Of a stretch of DNA of 64,000 nucleotides, positions 48,084 to 60,723 are shown in pieces (position 1 is the stretch's first letter; each line of letters opens with the position of its first letter). Source of the stretch: Pyrus communis. Taxonomy: Eukaryota > Streptophyta > Magnoliopsida > Rosales > Rosaceae. Both the position numbers and the translations under genes were made by a program. The DNA lies in NCBI RefSeq assembly GCF_963583255.1, contig NC_084816.1, positions 21,211,344 through 21,275,343 of the forward strand, written 5' to 3'. The notes beneath the pieces are model-generated. The model saw only the letters and a list, made by a program, of their open reading frames with translations, was not told the origin of the DNA and ran no database searches.

Positions 48084-49173
48084 AGTGGAGACTGCCATGG
48101 CTAGTTTAGACGAATCGAAACTATAGCTTATACAAAGACTGTAAGCAATACAACCCTACTGAGTAAATAGTACAATAATACTAGTGTTAGTGTACCAAAT
48201 ATGCTTATTTGTATCCACTTCTGTATTAAAGCACTCTGCAATGAATAAGTCTTTCGTTACTTTGGAGCTTCTGTCAAGTTTAAGAGAGTTTTGCAACATC
48301 CTTGTACATTGACATGATCTGGTCTTTAGATTTTAAAGATCAACAAAATTGCTTGTTTACCGCTCGAATGGCGTTGTAGGTAAAACGTGACTGTTTGAAC
48401 AGCTTAGAGACACTACTCTTCGAATGCTCGTAGGGCTCGTTAGGCTGTATGGCTGGTACAATACTAGATTGAGCATTGTATTTAGAAAGGACTGGCTGAG
48501 ACGGTACTCTACATTCGAAAGCGAAAATCAGATGGTAACGCTTAAAAGATACAAAGCCAGACTGGTGGTAAAGAGATTTCTTGAAAGCTTAAGTTTTTTG
48601 GGCTAGTCGTAATCTAATAATTGACCAGTTAGGTTAGTGCCTCGAACTTGAAACGATGTTACTTGAAATAATGCATTACAGGTCAATTGTCACTCTTAAA
48701 ATCCAAAAGTTTTATTTTCCTTTGATATAAGAGATATGCTACGCAGGATTAATCATTTAAAGCAAGAAGGGAATTTAAACTTATGTAAATACGATGGAAA
48801 ACACACCACTTTAACAGGACTAAATTTATATACTTTTATATTTTTCTTCCAAAAGGATTCAATAACATAAACAAATAACGTCACACATTATTAGTCTAAA
48901 GGGCTAAGAAAAGCACAGAAAAATGATACAACAAAGTGGCCAACCTTCCCAACAAAAACAATTGATTACCGAAAATAAAAAAAATTTGTTTTCAGCATCC
49001 AATCCAAGCAGTCCACGTGTCCATGTTATAGCCTCCAATCTCACAACCTTGTCACGGGTCCCACATAGAAAGCATACTAGTGGAAACACTACACGTGAAT
49101 GTAAGGCCAAAGTCAGCATTGTATGCCACCATATCATATATGCATCTGCATGCTGCATTATATTATATCAGCT
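48084..49173. other. Convergent intergenic region between HGO and bZIP genes
   Basis: Contains the HGO 3' untranslated region (to about 48250) and, from about 48900, that of the bZIP gene. No gene or clear repeat is seen between. Confidence 0.5.
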
Positions 49174-51228
49174 TCAATTGAGAATTTGCTGCTCATTGTG
49201 ATCCGTACAGACCATGATGTCTGGGTTTGATTGCTGCTGCTGCTGTTGCTGTTGCTTTTGATGCTGCTGTGCGTTTTGGTTTCCTTGATTGCCCATGTTC
49301 TTTAGGGTTTGGTGGTGATAGACCTGCCTTAACCTCTCTATTTCCCTCTTTAGTACCTCTTGATGAGCTGAAAAAAAGTCAATCGAAATAAAAATTAGAA
49401 TAAATTCTTGGGATTTGGGTAAAATTCATGTTATATTTGGTGATGTTCCCATATAACGATACGAAATTTTAGACTAAAGTTGTCAAAATTATGAGAGGTA
49501 TATTAAGACTTTGATACAGAAGAGAGAACTCACTGATCTAGTCAACTTAGTTAAGTCAGGTGTGCAGATAAATTTTGGGATTAACATATTTTTACTCTTA
49601 CCCATGTTGAAAAACAACTAATAACAATTAGGGTTAATAATAATAATGCATAGAATATTGAATAGAAACACAAATTCCCACTTTTTGTTTGAAGGGATTA
49701 AAAGGTCTAAATCAATACTTTTTCCAATTAAGGAAGTTGGACAGTGATAGGAAAGAAAGGACTTTTGCTGATATTCCTGTGAATTTGTTCTCAAGTGGAA
49801 AAAGCACCATAAGGTGAAGATTGAGATAAGGGGTTCATGCATGCATTATCTTCACAACACTAATTAAACAATAATTAATCATGGTTTATTTTGAACTCAT
49901 ATCTTAATTACCATCTTTGAAAAGCTTGTCCTGAGCCAAAGCAGCAATCCGTTGCTTGAGAGCACTATTATCAACGTTTAGAATCAACCTCTGGTGGTCT
50001 AGAAATGCAACCCTTGGTGACAGTGCCGATACCTCCGACTTAATCACAACACAAACAAGTTTAATTAATTAAATTATTCACCAAACCAAATTAATTACCA
50101 ATGATAAGGAATTAAGCAAAGCAAACTAATTGATCTTCTTGTATACCTGTAATGTTGTAACGCTGCGTTCAAGCTCTGAAATATATTGCAGCTTTCTCAC
50201 TCTCGACCTCTGTGCTGATTGCCGGTTTGCCAAAATCCTACAATCACAACCCAAAGTTGTTTTTAATTAATAAGCTATATATATAGTTATAAATTAAGAG
50301 TTGTGCTATTCATACACATTTTTTTACCTTCCATATAGTTTTTGCTAATTTTTTTTTATCATCTTCAATTTATTCGATCTAACGGTTGAAAATTGAGAGG
50401 TGTGAGGAAGATAAAAAGGGTGTGTAGATAGCACCAAACATAAATTAACGACAATTTGGCAGCAACCAATTTTGCAGATCTTATTTTTTACGTGACAGAT
50501 CTGGTTTAATTGCCCAAACCATGCATGCAAAATCCTGTATAACAAAATTGTTAATGAAATACATTGTTCTGAAATTACCTTTTGACCCTCTTGGGGTCAG
50601 CCGGGGAGGTTGGAGGTGGCGGGTGAGATTGAGCATTAGCGTCAGCCTCGCACGACGAGCTTTCAACCTCTCCGGGCTCAGTTTTCGGCTGCTGCTGGTC
50701 CAGATGAACCATCAATGGCTTCTTGTTATTATTATTTTCATTGTTAATATTGTTTTCGTCGTTATTGCTGTTCTGGTCGGACGGCGTGGACGGGCTGGAA
50801 GACGAGACGGTAGGCGGCACGGTCACCGACATGTCGTCAGAGAACATGGACATGAGCTGCTCGTCGTCTAGCCTGTCGAAGCCGAGGTTGTTGGTCGATC
50901 CGTGATGATGCATCATGGTGGCGGTGGGGTTCCTGCATTCCTCTTCTAGTATAAGCGGGGACTCTAAGAAGGCAATGGAGTCGCTCGCCGACCTCCGGTG
51001 CGCCCCGCGCCTGGCGGAGGAGAAGTCGAGGAACTCGTCGATCCAATTGTATGACGAGGATTGTTGTTGTTGTTGTTGGTTCGGTTGGTTGGAAGAGGGT
51101 TGGACGGCGGCGGCAGAAGTGGTTGTGGTGGTGGTGGGGATGAAATTGGCCATGGCGGGTAGCCTTTGGTGAGGGAAGGATGGCCAATTCTGTGTCATGC
51201 TTGGTATTTTAGGAGGTAATTGTGCCAT
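49174..51228 (-). CDS. bZIP transcription factor, bZIP34/bZIP61-like (group E)
   Basis: Four exons (51228-50579, 50237-50147, 50038-49912, 49367-49174) give 353 codons plus TGA. The start MAQLPPKIPSMTQNWPSF and the NWIDEFLDFSSARRGAHRRS, then SDSIAFLE blocks are typical of plant bZIP34/61 proteins. The basic region (about residues 212-237) has the N-x7-R core NRQSAQRSR, split by a phase-2 intron. The zipper follows with leucines through SELERSVTTLQSEVSALSPR and further heptads in the next two exons. Low-complexity parts are Thr, Gln, Asn and Ser runs in the N-terminal half and a poly-Gln tract near the C-terminus (about 317-328). Arabidopsis bZIP34 acts in pollen wall and lipid metabolism and bZIP61 is its close paralogue. 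Group E members carry a zipper proline that disfavours homodimers; the LSPRV proline here may be it. Confidence 0.9.
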
Positions 51229-53420
51229 TCTCTCACTGTGACCTCCCCAACCAAATATAGGGTACCCTAAAATATGTGTGTTATTAAAGAGAGAAACCCA
51301 AAACCCAAAACCAAAAGCCAGAAACCAAATCCCAAGAAAAAAAAAACAAAAAAGAAAGAAAAGGGAAACACCGCCAACAACCAACCCAACAAACAACTTA
51401 CAACTGCAATGATCCCTTAATCTTTAGGGCAGTCCTAAAAAAAGAGTAAAGAGAGATATTAAAGGGAAGTGAGCAGGGCAGCAGGATTACATGGGCAGCT
51501 GCAGGAAGAGCAGGAATCCGAATGCAACATGCAGCTAGCAATAATCATAAACATAAATGAATGAGTGGCATTTGAGGTTTTGGAGAGGGAGGGAGGTGGG
51601 TCACATGGGGGTGGAGATATTAGCGACAGCTAGCAACAGCTGGGGAGGGAAGAAGGTGAGGAGGATTGGGGTAGGACTCCCTCCAAAAGGGTTTCGATTC
51701 ACTACTGGAAAAAGTCTCTCACCACTGCGTTCTCTGCATAGTTTATTAACTGAAGGGAATCAGCCCCCACCCCACGTGCCGATATGACACCTCTTCCTGC
51801 CCTTTCTCCCTCTCCAGTCTCCACCCCATTACATTATAGATGTATGGATATTATAACTATAGTATATACTATATCTTTATCCTATAATTTAATGAATTGA
51901 AGCACTGGATATGGAGTGTGTATGTATATGTATCACTTCTGTATTACACTATGTATATACAAAAGATATGATTCATATGTTTATGAGTTTGAAGTTACTT
52001 GTAGTTGTAGAGCATTATCGAGCATTTTTTATCCTTTGGATACGATAATGATGCAAAAATCTATGGGACGTATGGCCCATTTTTGTTAGTTATCTTGGGG
52101 ATGAATTTTGATTGCAATCGATTTGTGGGATCTAATGGTGCGTTTATTGTATTGAATTATTTCGGAATGGATTAGTCTCAAGAACTAAATTAGATTCGCT
52201 TTACATGAACTAAATAGTATAAGAATGTTGATGCAACGTGGACTAAGCCAGGGACTAAATTAATATTGTGATCCAAATTTTTTTTTTTTTTCATTTTTAA
52301 TTCACTTTCTGTCCCCTCTCTTTACCCTTTCTTTTCTTTCCTTTTTTTTTTTTTCACACCATCCAGAATTGCCCTCACCTCACTGCCCGGCAAAAGCTCC
52401 CCCTCTCACAACCAAGAAAAACGAACAAATCAAACAATCAACAGTTGTAGGTTAACTTCTTGTTAGTAGCAGAAAGCTTCCGGAGACAGTGGAACGACTG
52501 CGCGATTTGGTTTCAGAGAGATAGAACCCATGCCGCTATTTGTCTTCTGGAGGCATTGGAACGACTCAGCGCCTTCTGCCCTATTTTTCTCTGGAACCTT
52601 CAGCTCTCCCTGCTTACTGATGTGCGTTTTGGTTTCAGACGCATTGCAATTTTGTAATATTTTTTTTTCGAATTTTTGGGTTTTTTTTTATTTTTTTTAA
52701 AATTATGTGTGAGGTACTAGAACGACAGCGCCATATGGTTTTGAAAATGGCCGTGAGAAGCGAAGAGCAGAGATGGTCTTAGCAGTCCACTCGATTTCAA
52801 GGGGGTTCTCGCTAAGACCTTCCAGTGAGGCGTTTAGTTGAGGCGAGTCCCTCCAAGTCTCATTAAAGCTAGTCTTTGCAGGTAACAAACATGAGATGAT
52901 ACTAACACTTAGTCCAGTCTAGTGAATCAGTGAGGGCAAACAAGCACACCATAATAATAATGGAGAATGATTTATGTACTCTCTTTTTTTTGCACTATTT
53001 TCTTATAAGTATCTACCTCGATTTGCTTCTTGTAGAGCCTTTTCAATGTGATTGTAAACCGTCTCAAGGTATGATTATAATAAAGACAATCAAATTGTGT
53101 GATCAATCTAACGATATTATAACACGTGATATTAGTTAAAGAATATTTCCTAAAGTATAACTTGCCGCTCATTTTTACTATACAACACATTATATACCCA
53201 ATACTGACATGTGGTCTGATCATAACATTGTCATATGATGTGACTATTACACTGTTAATCAGGCAATGTGGCTCCACCAATGTTGCAACACATTATATTT
53301 ATTGGTAATAAATTATCAAGTATTATTTCATCGTTCATTTATGCTATATAACACCTAAATTAATAACACTTAATTATTAACTTTATTTTTCTGTAAAAAA
53401 GAATGGAAAATTGACAGAAG

Positions 53421-53632
53421 AGGATCCTCTCCGGATCCACTTTGTGGGGATCCTAGGGATCCCCACATCTTAGTTGTTCATCGTATATCGTGCGGTCAAT
53501 TTTTGTTAGATACTATTTGTGTTTAATTTTAAATAAAAAAAAGTCAAATGATTTCTAACCTTACAATACACGATGAATGACTAATATGTGGAGAACCCTA
53601 AGATCCCAAAAAATGGATTTGGATGGGATCCA
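53421..53632. mobile_element. Fold-back MITE, GGATCC-type family, copy 3
   Basis: The left arm AGGATCCTCTCCGGATCC, TTTGTGGGGATCCTAGGGA, TTCATCGTATATCGTG pairs with the right-arm complement (GGATCCCATCCAAATCC, TTTTTTGGGATCTTAGGG, TTCATCGTGTATTGTA). The centre carries TTTAATTTTAAATAAA as in the 20331-20544 copy. Confidence 0.7.
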
Positions 53633-54501
53633 ATTCCAAAAATGACCACTATTGTATGATCAAATGGCTATATTAATTCATAAATTGTCGTGGTTTTTAA
53701 GTATGCATCTACAAGTAGTTTTGGGTGTGGAACTAATTACATAGGAGAAAGTCCTATTTGGGTAATATAAAAGATATAATGGAAGGATGTAGGAATTTAT
53801 AGAGGATGAGCTGTGAAAGGAAGGGAGTGCTTGTAAGAATCATGTCCTCCTCCTCCCATGTGAATTGCTAGTAAGAGCCCACCTTTGTTTGCTTTGTCCC
53901 CAAATAAACCTCACATGGGAGGGTTTGGGAGACCCCTTTTGCCTCTCTCTCTTTCTCAATGGATGACAAGTTTCTTGGTATCTTCCATTAACTTATGTTG
54001 GCAGTCATGTTGTTTTTTAATGAAAGTACTTAGGAGACACTAATAATAATTAGTGGAAAAGTTAGAAAGCATGTTATGTACTTGATCCAATAGTTTGTCA
54101 CACAGATGCGTACCCCATATACATGCATTAATTCATTTTAAATCATCCACTTGATAATGTATAGAACACATAATCCTAATTCGATTCACCATTAGTCAAT
54201 AATCAATTTATAAAAAGTCAAATATGTCAATGCCGTGAGTTAGGGTTTACATCATCGCCAACACATACTAAACCTTTGTTTGAAAATAAAAAATATACTT
54301 CTTAACTTATAAATTTTAGATTCAAATCTCGTGCACAATAAGTTTGGTATTAGTATATCATTGTATAAAAACATACAGTAAAAAAAAAAAAAAAAACCCA
54401 ATGATTTAAACCCAAAAAACCCTAAAAGGAGACAAAGGATTTAAACCCAAGAAGCACAGACTTGAAGCATTATGTATTAATCATATATAACGAATATATG
54501 T

Positions 54502-54731
54502 CTTCTTTTTTTCTTTCTTTTTTCTTTTTTAAAAAAAGAGGATAACTGGTGGCAAGCAACGATTCTCCACCTCTTCTGGGCCCAAAGAGGTTATGGGGAA
54601 TTTCACTTTGCGGGTGGCCACAGTCAAGCAGACTCACTAGCTCGGAGCATTGAACTCGGGACCTTCCATATTTTATTTATTTATTGGGAATCCGTAGTTT
54701 GCATCCTTACCACTAAGCCATTTGCTCTGGT
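54502..54731 (-). mobile_element. tRNA-derived SINE, family C, with perfect 18-bp target duplication
   Basis: On the minus strand the head reads AAATGGCTTAGTGGTAAGGA (A-box-like) and, about 60 bp on, GGTCCCGAGTTCAATGCTCC (B-box-like). The element ends at the left in a T/C-rich tract, an A/G-rich tail in element orientation. TATATAACGAATATATGT occurs on both sides (54484-54501 and 54732-54749) without mismatch. Confidence 0.8.
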
Positions 54732-55527
54732 TATATAACGAATATATGTTGATTAGTGGTTTGCATGTGCATTTCCTTTACCATTCACAGCTAAAAGAAT
54801 TTCCCAATTGAATACAATATTAATCCTCTATATTTCTTCCTATTTTAATCTTATATTTTTTGGAGCCCAAAAATGTTGAAGTACCGTACAGGAAAGGGGA
54901 GAAGGGGAAGGACTGCAAAATATGAATACAAAGCATTGCACGTGGAAGGAGCACAGAGGGCCCTGCCTTTGTATATATCATGATAAATGGCCCAAAAAAG
55001 AGAACGCGTAAAGATGTTAAAAAAAGACATTGATATAGAAAGAAAGGGAAGTGACGAGTGATGACAGCTGACCACGTTCCATAGTTTCATCTATCGCCTT
55101 TGAAATGTATATAGTGTTCCGAAATGAAAATTAAATTACCACTTGAACTATCACCAAAATGTAATTTGTCAGGCAAAAAACGTATCACCTCAATCAACGG
55201 TTAATTGCAATTTATCAACTATGAGTATTTCAATAAAAAATGAAGTACAATGTACAAAATGTGTTTTGGGCATGGAACTTGTACCAAAATGTAATTTACC
55301 ATGCAAATTGATGGATCATGGACTTGGATAAGAGCATGGCTAGTTAGTAGAAAGTGAAGAAAATCTTTGAGTATATGTGCTTAATTTTCTTGAGATGCAA
55401 GAGATATGGCCTCTGTAGAACGTCTAGAATTGAGCAGCTTGCAGGTCATGGGTGCGTTTGGAGAATTCGTTGGTTTGGTTCCTACAGTATCACTTACTTT
55501 TCTTGAGAACCTCCTCTTTTGGTTCCC

Positions 55528-58500
55528 TCAGTATTTCAATACAACCGTCATTAACTTCCAGATAACCTTGTGTTCAGACAGAGACATACATGCACAAAAG
55601 ATGTAGATCACAAGAGCGATCGAAGATGTGCCTCCCGTGAACACAAATAACACCCAAAAGTAACTAGGACTAAGACTAAGACTACGAGGTTCATCATCTG
55701 GTTCCATGTCTATGCACTTCTGGGATGCAAGGATGGCATTTTCCAACTCTCGGAGCTTACCACTTTCAGATACCTTCAGCATTGCTTGCGTTACGCTAGG
55801 AAGCAATTTCAACCAAGTTGGAAATGCCTGTCGTACAAGTAAGAAGTTTCTTAAATCACATCAAGCATTTTGTTGTAGAAATGTGTACTAGTGCATGCAA
55901 ATGAAGCTTCTTAATTAGATAGAAAATATTACAAATCCAAATCCTCCGACTTTGTGTGTAGGTCCAGTCATGGTAAAGTTTTTGCGGTATTCTGCAAGAA
56001 ATATTTTGGCCAAAGCAAGGTCAATAAAAAGGGCTGAAATTTCTTTGCTTCTGACGGCTTGAGTGTATTGATCAGCGGACTACATATTCTTGATGTTGTT
56101 GGGATGGAAGTGCAACACATCCTGCAGATAGTTCCGAACATAGGATATTCCAGAGCAACCAATCATTGGATTGCTATTTCAAGCTTTGGCAAGGTGAGCA
56201 AGTTGGCCAGGTTAGCAGTGTAAGTCCGTGTGATAACGAGTGCCATGAAGAGCCACAAGACCATTGCAATCCGTGACAAATTGCTGCTTAACTTGTTTCC
56301 TTTGTTCAAATCAATCAACACAATTGATTGAAAATAGATATTTAATCGACGTTTTGAGATAAGTTTCAAATTTAAAACTTGTGAAGAGATTCTAGAATGC
56401 AGTATATAAGTTTACCATTTAAGGAGAAGAGAGTGCTAAAGGATCCATTGTAGAGACTTGTGGCTCCTATTAAAACCCACATGGCGTTTGTGAAAGGCTT
56501 GGTGAATAACCAATGTTTATCTTGTGTTCTTGCACGACAATAAACAATCATTACAATCCAGATTCAGTGTAGGGCGCTTTGAATTCTGTATGTTGATATC
56601 TCTTGGCTAGTACTGCCATACTGCCAACTTCGGCATCAAAGTTCTGCACCATTAATAATTGGAAAAAAAAAAAAAAAAAAAAACTGTGATTAGTATCAGA
56701 CTCTCAGTTTGAAAAATCTATAATTTTTGTAACGGATGGCAAATCAAATGGTAATTCCTCTAAGGTGGCATGAAAGAGTTCAATTGCAAGTCCTTTATAA
56801 GAGAAAGAGATTGTTTCCAAAGTGATCTTGTTCCACTTCCACGTTCACATAGTTTCTGAATATTGATCTTGTTGGCACACCAATTCTAAGTGGATAGGCA
56901 CTTGTCGGTGGACTCCTTCCTACTGGCGTTTTTCGAGCGCCTCCTGGCCAATAGACTATACCCGCCGAATCTTTCATCGAAGAGCTAAGTGTAGCACTTT
57001 CACCGATAGTCTATGAGAAACAAAGTTCTATGTAGCTCTCTCCTATCACATTGATGATCTGAAATGTATGTACTGCAGCTATTGTTTGGTTAGCAAACTG
57101 AACCTTCCCACTCAAGCCATGAAAATCACTTTTCAAAATGCTTGACAAAATTAGTTGGCTTCCCATCTTTTCCTTCCTCGTTGCTTGAGCTACCGCCCAT
57201 GTTGCATCATAAGCATGCACTGCAAAGGTGCTCAGTTCATGGTTACTCTCTTCAGGATGTTCTGAGCTAAACCGCTCATAAAATTAATTATAAAAAGATC
57301 GAATATGGGACACATTTTTGTGAACGTAACGTTTGACTCCAATAATTCCTTGCATTAAGGAGATGGTAGTGGCATTGAAAGAATGGACAAGGCTTGTAAA
57401 GGGATATCGGTGGCGATCCAGACAATCCTTTTTCATCAGTTTCATTCTTTTTGCCCTCTCAAATAGCTGCACCGCCACTGCTAAAGACAGGTGGACAACA
57501 AACACCCTACATTGGCTGCTCTTCAGCCTATCGAGCTGATGAGACAATGAAGAAGAAGCAAAAGGCGCGAGAGCTACATAATAGACAATTTCTGCGCCTA
57601 CATGTTTAAGAGCCTTGGATAGATGACTTGTAACTACAAAGGCTGAAAAATCTGTGTTTTCATAGATTACGGTGACTTGATTCCACTCCCAAAATTGAAT
57701 CATAGCTGCTACAGCTTCGATCTGCTTTAACTGATTTGGTGAAGCTTGAACTAGAAAGCTCCACTGCTCAGTTGCCCACTTTGGAGTTGCATCAGCTAAA
57801 GAAATAATTGGAACATGACTCTGAGTTCCAATCTCAACGACTAACAACACCTCTTCCCACGTCTGTAGTCCAAGAATTGCTCGCAATTGATCCGTACTGA
57901 TAAGATCTTTGGCTACAATATGGTCAATGCAATGACATTAGAACTGTATATACAATAATGGTAATAGGAACCATTAAATTCAAAGTTTATCATATACAAA
58001 ACCGAGTCAAAGTTGAATCTTTACATTTGTTGTTACAGGAGGTATCCTGACTTCGTAACAAATAGTGCATTTGTAAGACTTTTATGTAGGCGGATATGTA
58101 TGTCATGTAGTCTGACATGTGATATTGAAAAACAAATGCGATATGATTAATTTACGAATTATCTCATAACTTTTAACTTGCATTTTGTTTATAAGCTGAT
58201 CAAAAGAACTTAATGGTCAACTTTGGCTAGCCCCTAGACTTTTCTTTGCAATACTTATATACCATTGTTGTCCTTACAATCGTTGGGATAATACGCTGTG
58301 TAACAAAATTGTGCTGTGTTCCTTTTCAGTTTTAAATTTGCAAGAAAGAAAAACGATGTCCTTACATGAACTTGTCTTTTTTATATGAAGGTTTCATTTG
58401 ATTGAAATATGTATCATGGGAGAGTGGCACAATATACACTTACAAACACAAATTTTTGTTCGAAACACAGCTGCTTATTTAGTAGTGGAGAAAAAACTAG

Positions 58501-58780
58501 GTATACCTGCTCGAGCTGCCTGTAGAGGCTCCCCTTTTGAGTTTCTGATGTGCAAAAACCAAACTTTGATTGTTGCGTGTGTTAAAGTCATCCCCTGCCA
58601 TCTGCATTGCTAATCTCTGCTCTTTACCAACTTGAGAACCAGCATCTACGATGGCACCTATGCGGCAATGCCTACGAAAACATTGTCCTTTATTGTGTCA
58701 CTACTTCCATCAGCTCTCAACTTTTGTGTAAATAGTAAAACAAAGGATATGAAGCACAACAAAGAAGGAAACTTGTCCAT
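55528..58780 (-). pseudogene. Glutamate receptor-like (GLR) pseudogene
   Basis: The remains of a whole GLR lie in order. A signal-peptide exon (58780-58507, MDKFPSLLCFISFVLLFTQK) comes first, then the amino-terminal ligand-binding part (from about 57914), the WPGGARKTP-type segment before ligand-binding lobe 1 (about 56940), the pore region (IAMVLWLFMALVITRTYTAN, about 56270), lobe 2 (55934-56160) and a last exon (55827-55528) with a final membrane span. It is broken many times: two frame changes in exon 1 (near 58660 and 58558), in-frame stops at about 57286-57284 (TAA), 57013-57011 (TAG), in lobe 2 after NNIKNM (TAG) and in the last exon where the intact paralogue has Trp (TGA at 55530-55528), and frame changes near 57410, 56570 and 56165. 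Intact GLRs are amino-acid-gated cation channels. The neighbour at 63341 is a related copy. Confidence 0.85.
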
Positions 58781-60070
58781 TCTGTGAAATCTGGCAAGCA
58801 ATGGGTCCTATTCTCTTCATATATATAACAAATAAATTGGTCTTACGTAATCATTCATATATTAAGGGTCCCTTATTTTCTTGTGTCCTAGTCAATGTAA
58901 TGGTTCCTATCTTTTACTTGTGTCCTCGACTCCTCGTCAATGCAAGGAATGGTTAATTACCTTCCTGGTCATGAAGAAGATAAAAACAAAAAATGTGTGA
59001 CAGTAGAAGAACTAGGAAATCAGAAACAAACTCCATTCATGGGAACTTTCCAAAGCATATTTCGAAGCAGTCGTACTGCGAATTTTTTTCTAATAACGAA
59101 AGAAAGCAAATTCGAACTTGGGACATTTATTTACACGGTAAAAGAGTTATGGTTAAACCACTTGATATCAACATTTTATTCATATTACTTAGATTCCAAG
59201 CAAATCAAGATCAATTTCCTAGTAACTTTCATATACATGCATGCCTCTTTGGTCCACCTTGCGCTTATGTACATAAATTTTAGTCCCTACTTTGAATTGT
59301 TCATTTGGAATTTAAATTGTTTCACAGACAAGTAGCACTGCCTCATGCATGCTATTTGGACTACTATTTTAGGAAGACTAAGACAAACTTACATTCCTTA
59401 TCAGCTTGACCATGATTAAGTATATGGGAATTAATTTTGGTCTAAACTGTTGAAAGTTCAGAAAGGAATGGCCTTTGAATTGTTCCTAGCCAAGTTCTTG
59501 CAGGTAGAGAAATCTTGATATTAGATTAATTCCTCACTCTAGATTGATGGAATGGGATTATGAGTTTAAGAATGTTTGACCGTCCTAGATCGTTTCTTCA
59601 AATATGACCGATGAAATTACTTTTCGAAATTTAGGGCTTGGTTCCTGGTTGTATTCTTCTCTTAGCCCGGACTGATCTCATGTATCTTACAGTTTCAGTT
59701 TAACTGACTTGTCAAGACAGCATCCATGACTCCATTGTGGTGAAATTTACATAGTATCTAAAGAGTCATTATTATTAATTTTTTTTTTCGTTCTCCTTTT
59801 TTCGTTTCGTTATGAAAGCATAGAAATAAGAGGGAGGAGTGAAAATGAATGAAATGGGAGTGTGAACATCAACTGCCAAAGCAAAGTATAATTCTTGATT
59901 GGCCTTGCGTTCTCACATCATCAACGGGAGTGCTAAAGGGCTACTTTAGCTGCATCAATATTTATTCTGGAGTTCGATTATGAAATGAATTTTTCGGATT
60001 CTGCCATGGGTAGGACTTTCAGAGGAGATGAAACTGAAGCAAAAAAACAAATATATATAGACTTCATTGT
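58781..60070. other. Promoter side of the GLR pseudogene and anonymous spacer
   Basis: A TATATATA motif lies at about 58818-58827, upstream of the pseudogene start. Around 59100-59190 is a repeat fragment joining a TTCGAACTTGGGAC segment to a half-copy of the 18969-19080 MITE. The rest to 60070 has no recognisable feature. Confidence 0.4.
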
Positions 60071-60226
60071 GTTTACAAATTTTCTTACATATAGTGGTAC
60101 GCTGATTGTTGAAATATCCCACATCGACCATATCAATGAAAAAAGAAGAGTTTAAATACCCTAATCTCATTCCAAATGATACCGAGGCCTTTTGTGATAA
60201 ACCCTCACACCTGACAGATTATGTTT

Positions 60227-60466
60227 GCAAATTTTCTTACATATAGTGGTGCTGATTGTTGAAATGTCCCACATCAACCGTATCATGAGAAAAGAAGAGT
60301 TTAAATACCCTAATACCCATTCCAAATAAGGCCATCTCCAACCGATGCAAATTTTCTTACATATAGTGGTGCTGATTGTTGAAATGTCCCACATCAACCG
60401 TATCATGAGAAAAGAAGAGTTTAAATACCCTAATACCCATTCCAAATAAGGCCATCTCCAACCGAT
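60227..60466. repeat. Perfect 120-bp tandem duplication
   Basis: Positions 60227-60346 and 60347-60466 are identical base for base. Each unit holds GCAAATTTTCTTACATATAG, the start of a TRIM LTR and the first 17 bp of the PIF/Harbinger terminus (GGCCATCTCCAACCGAT, then G). A diverged relative of the same unit precedes it (from about 60071). Confidence 0.95.
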
Positions 60467-60723
60467 GGCTGGCCAGAGGGCTCGTTTTAGCCCTTTGGCC
60501 CTCCAAGATTTTCCAAGATATTAATATTTTAATGAACAGTACATGACCATATTTGCCTCTGTCTCCAACCGAGGCCCAGATGGCTCGTTTTAGCCCTACC
60601 ACAAAAAACCGTCTCCAACCGAGGGCCAAAGGGCCAAACATAATTTATTATTTAAATTTAAAAACTACAAATTAAATTCGAAAACAACATTAACTTAAAT
60701 TTAAAAACTAAAACAACTTAAAT

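Larger units (their letters stand above)
51229..55527. other. Intergenic belt with MITE and SINE insertions
   Basis: Holds the bZIP promoter (to about 51500), a possible 0.8-kb TIR element (about 52135-52945), a GGATCC-family MITE (53421-53632) and a SINE (54502-54731). It also has pyrimidine runs near 52282 and 52340 and an A run at 54379-54397. No gene is recognised. Confidence 0.5.

Noticed and set aside
50521..51187. Frames on both strands over bZIP exon 1
   Set aside because: They are shadows of Gln/Asn/Ser-rich coding sequence; only the frame with the NRQSAQRSR core continues through the introns.
58940..59335. Plus-strand frames of 96-131 codons
   Set aside because: They overlap each other and a MITE/SINE-like repeat fragment and show no protein family features.
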